From Halorhabdus amylolytica (lineage in GTDB: Archaea; Halobacteriota; Halobacteria; Halobacteriales; Haloarculaceae), in NCBI RefSeq assembly GCF_004944975.1, contig NZ_SPQG01000018.1:1-46565 (forward strand): DNA of 46,565 nucleotides. The letters are read 5' to 3'. The position numbers and the translations under genes are program-made. Shown one piece after another: positions 42,745 to 46,565 of the stretch; positions within the stretch are counted from its first letter, which is position 1, and each line of letters begins with the position of its first letter. The notes beneath the pieces are model-generated. The model saw nothing but the letters and a program-made list of their open reading frames with translations, did no database searches and was not told where the DNA came from.

Positions 42745-43194
42745 ATGACCCAGATCACACTTCTCGGAACCCGTCTCGCTGACGTCGGTACCGAATTCGT
42801 TTACGGTGGGGAATCCGCGGCCTGCGAGGGATGTCCCTATCGCGAGCAGTGTCTCAATCTCGACGTCGGTCGACGCTATCGCGTCACCGCGGTCCGGGAG
42901 GGTGCCAGCACCCTCGACTGTGCCGTCCACGACGTAGGTGTCACTGCCGTCGAGGTCGAACCCGCGCCGATACAGGCGAACGTCGCGTCCCAGAGCGCCT
43001 ATGCCGGAAGCAAGGTCGAACTCGAAGGTCCGTGCCCACACGAAGAGTGCCCGAGCCACGAACTCTGTGAGCCTGCCGGCGGTGACTTCGAGACGACCTA
43101 TCGAATCGACAGTGTCGTCGGGGAGCCACCACACGATTACTGTATGCTCGATCGTGATCTCACGCAAGTCGAACTCGCACCGCCCGAGGAGTGA
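42745..43194 (+). CDS. UPF0179 family cysteine-rich protein
   Basis: A 149-residue archaeal protein. Two cysteine clusters are visible: CEGCPYREQC (27, 30, 36) and CPHEECPSHELC (97, 102, 108), with further cysteines at 59 and 133. The eight cysteines could bind zinc or an iron-sulfur cluster. ITLLGTRLADVGTEFVYGG is the conserved beginning. Its function is unknown. The start follows a TATA-like CATATCTCG with a very short leader. The stop overlaps the start of the next gene (GTGA). Confidence 0.9.
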   Translation: MTQITLLGTRLADVGTEFVYGGESAACEGCPYREQCLNLDVGRRYRVTAVREGASTLDCAVHDVGVTAVEVEPAPIQANVASQSAYAGSKVELEGPCPHEECPSHELCEPAGGDFETTYRIDSVVGEPPHDYCMLDRDLTQVELAPPEE

Positions 43195-44078
43195 CGCCTG
43201 TGCGAGTGATCGCCCACGGCGGGGCGGGTTCGCCGCCAGAGGAACCTCGCTGGCGACAGCGCCGGCTACAGGCTGGCGCAGATATCGGTGCCAGGACCGA
43301 CACAGCGATGAAGGCCGTTTGTGAGACCATCCGCGCCCTCGAGAGTGACCCGGCGTTCAACGCGGGCGTCGGGAGTGACGTCCAGAGCGACGGTCGGATT
43401 CGGACTGACGCCGGGTTGATGACCGGCGACCGACAGTGTGGGGCCGTCGCAGGGCTCGACGGCGTCGTCCACGCGATCGACGCCGCCCGGGCCGTCTTAG
43501 AGGAGACGCCACACGTCATGCTGGCTGGCGAACCGGCCGTGGAGTTCGCCGCCGCCCACGGGATCGAGACCGACGCCGACCCCTGGAGCGACCGGACGCG
43601 GGAACGCTGGCGGGACACGGATCCCCCGGGGTCGACAGTGACCGAGCAACTCGCCTGGCTCGACGAGCACTTCGGCGGGCACGACACCGTGGGCGCGGTG
43701 GCGACTGACGGCGACACGCTCGTTGCCGGTACCTCGACGGGCGGTCGCTGGGCGGCGCTGGCCGGCCGGGTGGGCGACGTCCCGCAGATCGGTGCCGGGT
43801 TTTACGCCAGTGAGGCGGGCGGGGCGAGTGCGACCGGTGCCGGCGAGGACATCGCCCGCGAAGCGCTCGCCAGACGTGCCGTCGAACTGCTCGAAGACGG
43901 ACAGTCACCTCGCGGTGCGGCCAAAGGAGCGATCGAGACCTTCGGCGACCGGGTCGAGGGTACCGCCGGCGTCATCGTGCTGGATCAGGCGGGCACCATG
44001 GGCGAGGCGTTCAACAGTCCCGCAATGCAGACTGCCCGGGCGTCGAGCACTGAAGCCCGCCAGTGGACTGATCAGTAA
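43191..44078 (+). CDS. Isoaspartyl peptidase / L-asparaginase (Ntn-hydrolase)
   Basis: A 295-residue Thr-type N-terminal nucleophile hydrolase. RVIAHGGAGSPPEE is the N-terminal family motif, and GGHDTVGAVATDGD contains the autocleavage site before Thr166, which becomes the nucleophile. GTSTGGRWAALAGRVGD (180-196) and GAGFYASEAGGASATGAGED hold the substrate-binding residues. Family members hydrolyse isoaspartyl dipeptides and asparagine. The GTG start overlaps the UPF0179 stop by GTGA, so the two are coexpressed. Length is normal. Confidence 0.92.
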   Translation: MTPVRVIAHGGAGSPPEEPRWRQRRLQAGADIGARTDTAMKAVCETIRALESDPAFNAGVGSDVQSDGRIRTDAGLMTGDRQCGAVAGLDGVVHAIDAARAVLEETPHVMLAGEPAVEFAAAHGIETDADPWSDRTRERWRDTDPPGSTVTEQLAWLDEHFGGHDTVGAVATDGDTLVAGTSTGGRWAALAGRVGDVPQIGAGFYASEAGGASATGAGEDIAREALARRAVELLEDGQSPRGAAKGAIETFGDRVEGTAGVIVLDQAGTMGEAFNSPAMQTARASSTEARQWTDQ

Positions 44079-44200
44079 GTCGACTTCTTTTTGGCCGATC
44101 GTTTAGAAGCATCGCGACAACGGACACAATAGATGCCTTTAGTGGCCAATACCGACACGTCCGTAATGCTCATGTCGGCGAAGGGAGTTCGATCATCCAT
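44072..44200 (-). CDS. Possible small CxxC protein (42 residues)
   Basis: An ATG at 44200 opens a 42-residue frame beginning MDDRTPFADMSITD. It has GIYCVRCRDASKRSAKKKS, so a CxxC pair and a very basic C-terminus. Its third-position bias is weak and no promoter or ribosome-binding site is clear. It overlaps the peptidase gene by 7 bp in convergent fashion. It may be a small zinc-binding protein, or simply an open stretch. Confidence 0.3.
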   Translation of the reverse strand: MDDRTPFADMSITDVSVLATKGIYCVRCRDASKRSAKKKSTY

Positions 44201-44242
44201 GCAAGGGCCGACGGGTCCCAGCCGGATCGTCGGGGTGGTAGG

Positions 44243-44914
44243 GTGATCGATCAGCGGATCCTCGACAGGGCGGCGACGCTCGCGGAGATGGCACCCGACG
44301 ACTCGGTAACTGCGGAAGTACTTTCGGGTCGCGAAAGCCGATTCTCGACGGCGACGCCGCTGGCAAAACCGCCGGTAACCTATCTCGAGGACACGGAGGC
44401 ACCGGCGTACGTGCTGACGAACGCAAAGCGAGGGATCGGACGCGGTTCGAAACGGAACACGGTCTCGCCGGACGGCGAGCGACGGACAGTCGTCCTCGTC
44501 ACTGGCCGCCGGACGCTCTGTCTCGTCGGCAGAGAATCCGAGGACGAGGTGATCGAGGTGCCACACGACGCCGTCGCCAAGGCGGCCTACAACACGGGAC
44601 TGCGCGGCCATCGGATCGCCCTGCGGACACCCCGTCAGCAGTACCACCTCTGGGTCCACCGAAAGACCGGGGAACCGCTCCTGGAAACGACGACTGAGTT
44701 CATCGGGGATCACCAACTCGACGACCCCGAGACGCTCGAAGACAACGATGCCAGCCGCGTCATGTATCGGGGACGTCCGGTAAATCTCGACGCGGGGCCT
44801 CGTCAGTCGGGGGACAGTGAGACGGAGGACACCAGGACGGAGGACGGTGAGACGGATACGTCTGATGGCGATCACACGATCACGTACCGCGGGAAACCAA
44901 TCGAGGACCCCTGA
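44243..44914 (+). CDS. PH-domain-like protein with two C-terminal YRGxP motifs
   Basis: A 223-residue soluble protein of uncertain family. Residues 45-145 look like a bacterial-type pleckstrin homology fold, with APAYVLTNAKRGIGRG, RRTVVLVTGRRTLCLVG, EVIEVPHDAVAKAAYNTGLR and RQQYHLWVHRKTGEPLLE. An acidic linker follows, with the short motif VMYRGRPVNLD (173-183) and, at the very end, TITYRGKPIEDP, so the YRGxP unit occurs twice. The GTG start at 44243 is the only one that includes the whole domain. No neighbour gives a clear function. Confidence 0.7.
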   Translation: MIDQRILDRAATLAEMAPDDSVTAEVLSGRESRFSTATPLAKPPVTYLEDTEAPAYVLTNAKRGIGRGSKRNTVSPDGERRTVVLVTGRRTLCLVGRESEDEVIEVPHDAVAKAAYNTGLRGHRIALRTPRQQYHLWVHRKTGEPLLETTTEFIGDHQLDDPETLEDNDASRVMYRGRPVNLDAGPRQSGDSETEDTRTEDGETDTSDGDHTITYRGKPIEDP

Positions 44915-44977
44915 TCGGCAGGACGGTCTAACAGTCGATCTGTTGGGAGAGTCCGTGCGGAGTCGATCCGTCGAAGA

Positions 44978-46024
44978 CTACCCCTCGACGAGCTCGAGGA
45001 TGTCGTCGAAGAACGAGAGAGAGTCGTTCGGTCCCGGATTCGCTTCGGGGTGGTACTGGCGGGTGATAATTCCCAGATCGTCGTTCTCCAGGCCTTCGGG
45101 GGTGTCGTCGTTGACGTTGACCTGTGTGACCTCCAGTTCCTCGCCGGGTTCGGCGACCGTGTAACCGTGGTTCTGGGTCGTCATCACGACCTGATCAGTC
45201 CGAAGGTCACGGACGGGCTGGTTGACGCCGCGGTGGCCGAATTCCATCTTCTCGGTCGATCCGCCCAGGGCGTTGGCGACGACCTGTTGGCCGAGGCAGA
45301 TACCCGCCAGGGGAAGATCGCCGGCGTATTCCTCGACCAATCCCGCTGCAGCCTCAAAGTTCTCGGGATCGCCCGGCCCGTTCGAGATAAACAGGAGGTC
45401 GGGATCAAGCTCCTCGACCTCGGCGGGGGTCGTGTCGTAGGGGAGGGCGTGGACGACTGCGCCGCGCTCGACCAGCGACTCTTGGATCGAACCCTTCGCG
45501 CCGCAGTCGATCAGCGCGACAGCTGGCCCGTCCCCGCCCTCGTTGTACACGACGGGTTCGCTCACGCTGACCTGTTTGCCGATGTTCTCGTGGTCGCTCA
45601 TGTGCTTGCACTGGCGGAGTTCGGCCAGCGCGTCCTCCTCAGTGACGTCCTCACCGGCAGCGATCCCACACTTCATCGCCCCCTCGTCGCGGATCTCGGT
45701 AACGAGTTCGCGCGTGTCGATGTGATCGACGGCCGGCCGGCCCTCTTCTTCGAGCCACTCGGCGACATCGTCGGTCATCTCGCGGGCGACGACACCGCGG
45801 GGGTGGACGCGATCGGACTCGAAGCGTTCCTCCCGGACCCCGTAGTTGCCGATCAGCGGATACGAGAAGGTGAGGATCTGTTCCTCGTAGGAGGGATCTG
45901 TCAGGCTCTCCTCGTAACCGGTATAGGCGGTCGTGAATACCAGTTCGCCGCGGGTCGTTCCAGGTGAGCGGGCGCGCGCCTCGACGACGCGCCCGCCCTC
46001 CAGGGCCACGTAGGCGTCTGTCAT
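44978..46024 (-). CDS. carA: Carbamoyl-phosphate synthase small (glutaminase) subunit
   Basis: A 348-residue glutamine amidotransferase that supplies ammonia for carbamoyl phosphate, used in pyrimidine and arginine synthesis. The N-terminal CarA domain has AYVALEGGRVVEA and TGYEESLTDPSYEEQIL. The class I glutaminase triad is Cys243 (AGICLGQQV), His325 and Glu327 (RQYHPEANPGP). VTTQNHGYTV-like MTTQNHGYTV precedes the last part. The partner carB is not in the window. It is divergent from an Lrp/AsnC regulator, with a palindrome between the two. Confidence 0.97.
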   Translation of the reverse strand: MTDAYVALEGGRVVEARARSPGTTRGELVFTTAYTGYEESLTDPSYEEQILTFSYPLIGNYGVREERFESDRVHPRGVVAREMTDDVAEWLEEEGRPAVDHIDTRELVTEIRDEGAMKCGIAAGEDVTEEDALAELRQCKHMSDHENIGKQVSVSEPVVYNEGGDGPAVALIDCGAKGSIQESLVERGAVVHALPYDTTPAEVEELDPDLLFISNGPGDPENFEAAAGLVEEYAGDLPLAGICLGQQVVANALGGSTEKMEFGHRGVNQPVRDLRTDQVVMTTQNHGYTVAEPGEELEVTQVNVNDDTPEGLENDDLGIITRQYHPEANPGPNDSLSFFDDILELVEG

Positions 46025-46075
46025 TACGAGATCCGTATGGAAGGTCCGCAGATAAGCGTTGCTTTCGAAGCATAG

Positions 46076-46090
46076 TTACGAAATTCGTAA
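46076..46090. promoter_or_regulatory. Perfect 15-bp palindrome between carA and the Lrp-type regulator
   Basis: TTACGAA and TTCGTAA are exact reverse complements around one A. It lies 52-66 bp upstream of carA and 37-51 bp upstream of the regulator start. Symmetric sites of this length suit Lrp/AsnC dimers, so it may be the regulator's own operator. Confidence 0.6.
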
Positions 46091-46126
46091 TCCTCAAGTG
46101 TGGACCCCCGGTACCCTTCAATCTCG

Positions 46127-46540
46127 ATGGACGATCTGGACCGCGAAATTCTGAGCATCCTTCGACGTGACGCCCGGACGCCGTACACGGAGATCGCCGA
46201 CGAGGTCGGTACCTCGGAGGGGACAGTCCGGAACCGCGTCGAACGTCTCACCGAGGAGGAAATCATCGAGCGGTTCACGATCGCGACCCAGACGGGAAAC
46301 GTCAAGGCGATGATCGAGATTGAAGTCGACGTGGACGTCGACCACAGCGCGCTCGCGGACGCGTTCGTCGAGTGGGCCGAGGTCGACTTCGTCTGGGAGG
46401 TCAGCGGCGAGGAGGATGTCGTGTTGATCGTCGACTGTGCCGACACCGGCGAGGTCAACGATCTGATCACACGAGCACGCGAACGCGATGAAGTCATGGG
46501 AACGAAGACGAGGCTGATCCTCGAGGAGCGGGTTGGGTGA
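46127..46540 (+). CDS. Lrp/AsnC family transcriptional regulator
   Basis: A 137-residue regulator. Residues 1-50 are the winged helix-turn-helix (LDREILSILRRDARTPYTEI, EGTVRNRVERLTEEEIIERF). Residues 58-137 form the RAM ligand-binding/oligomerisation domain (NVKAMIEIEVDVDVDHSALA, FVWEVSGEEDVVLIVDCADT). Lrp/AsnC proteins sense amino acids and often control their own gene and a neighbour. It is divergent from carA and separated by a palindrome, which suggests control of carA in response to an amino acid such as Arg, Gln or Asp. The ATG at 46127 gives the standard MDDLDREIL start. Confidence 0.95.
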   Translation: MDDLDREILSILRRDARTPYTEIADEVGTSEGTVRNRVERLTEEEIIERFTIATQTGNVKAMIEIEVDVDVDHSALADAFVEWAEVDFVWEVSGEEDVVLIVDCADTGEVNDLITRARERDEVMGTKTRLILEERVG

Positions 46541-46565
46541 TGAGGCGGTGTCGACAGAATCGAGG

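Noticed and set aside
1..46565. CRISPR arrays, rRNA or intact insertion sequences
   Set aside because: I saw no regularly spaced repeats, no rRNA-like sequence, and no transposase frame or terminal inverted repeats that fit an insertion sequence.

Overview
The window is a stretch of haloarchaeal chromosome. The DNA is GC-rich with a strong preference for G or C at third codon positions. The proteins are acidic, start sites often follow a TATA box closely with little or no leader, and many families are confined to halophilic archaea (TbsP, DUF5805, DUF5820, UPF0179, DUF63). A Halorhabdus-like host is my guess from gene content; nothing in the window proves it.

Layout. 1-4386: the tail of a PfkB-family sugar kinase, a divergent integrase/DUF5805 pair, a 1.5 kb gene-poor stretch, and a 1-phosphofructokinase. 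4557-22356: mostly housekeeping and lineage-specific genes: a MEMO1/AmrB protein, a tRNA methylthiotransferase, a large anchored surface protein, glyA, the regulator TbsP, a YcaO protein, DUF63, an AMP-ligase-like fragment, two unknown genes, an aldo/keto reductase, a geranylgeranyl reductase, a GGGP-synthase-like protein with an extra C-terminal domain, and a KaiC/RAD55-like protein with a zinc finger and a degenerate P-loop.

22450-29296 looks like a copper-enzyme maturation island. A minus-strand operon sco-tlpA-ccdA (each pair overlapping by ATGA) lies back to back with a plus-strand operon nosL-nosD-nosF-nosY, and a DUF420 membrane protein follows. No nosZ or oxidase subunit is in the window, so the target enzyme is unknown.

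29544-33893 is the most unusual region. On the minus strand are two proteins with SipW-type (TasA/camelysin-like) signal regions, a small PKD-like secreted protein, a type I signal peptidase of the Ser-His-Asp class, and a small membrane protein. Facing them is a plus-strand protein with an N-terminal membrane anchor, a long Asp/Gly-rich linker and a C-terminal domain homologous to one of the TasA-like proteins. I read this as a candidate surface-fibre or biofilm-matrix locus: subunits, a dedicated peptidase and a tethered anchor. A dyad and two overlapping micro-ORFs precede the anchor gene.

34219-41931 is the conserved prkA-prkA-DUF444-spoVR operon, tightly overlapped. 42323-46540 carries DUF5820, UPF0179, an isoaspartyl peptidase/asparaginase, a PH-domain-like protein, carA and a divergent Lrp/AsnC regulator with a perfect 15-bp palindrome between them. 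I saw no tRNA, rRNA, CRISPR array or intact insertion sequence.
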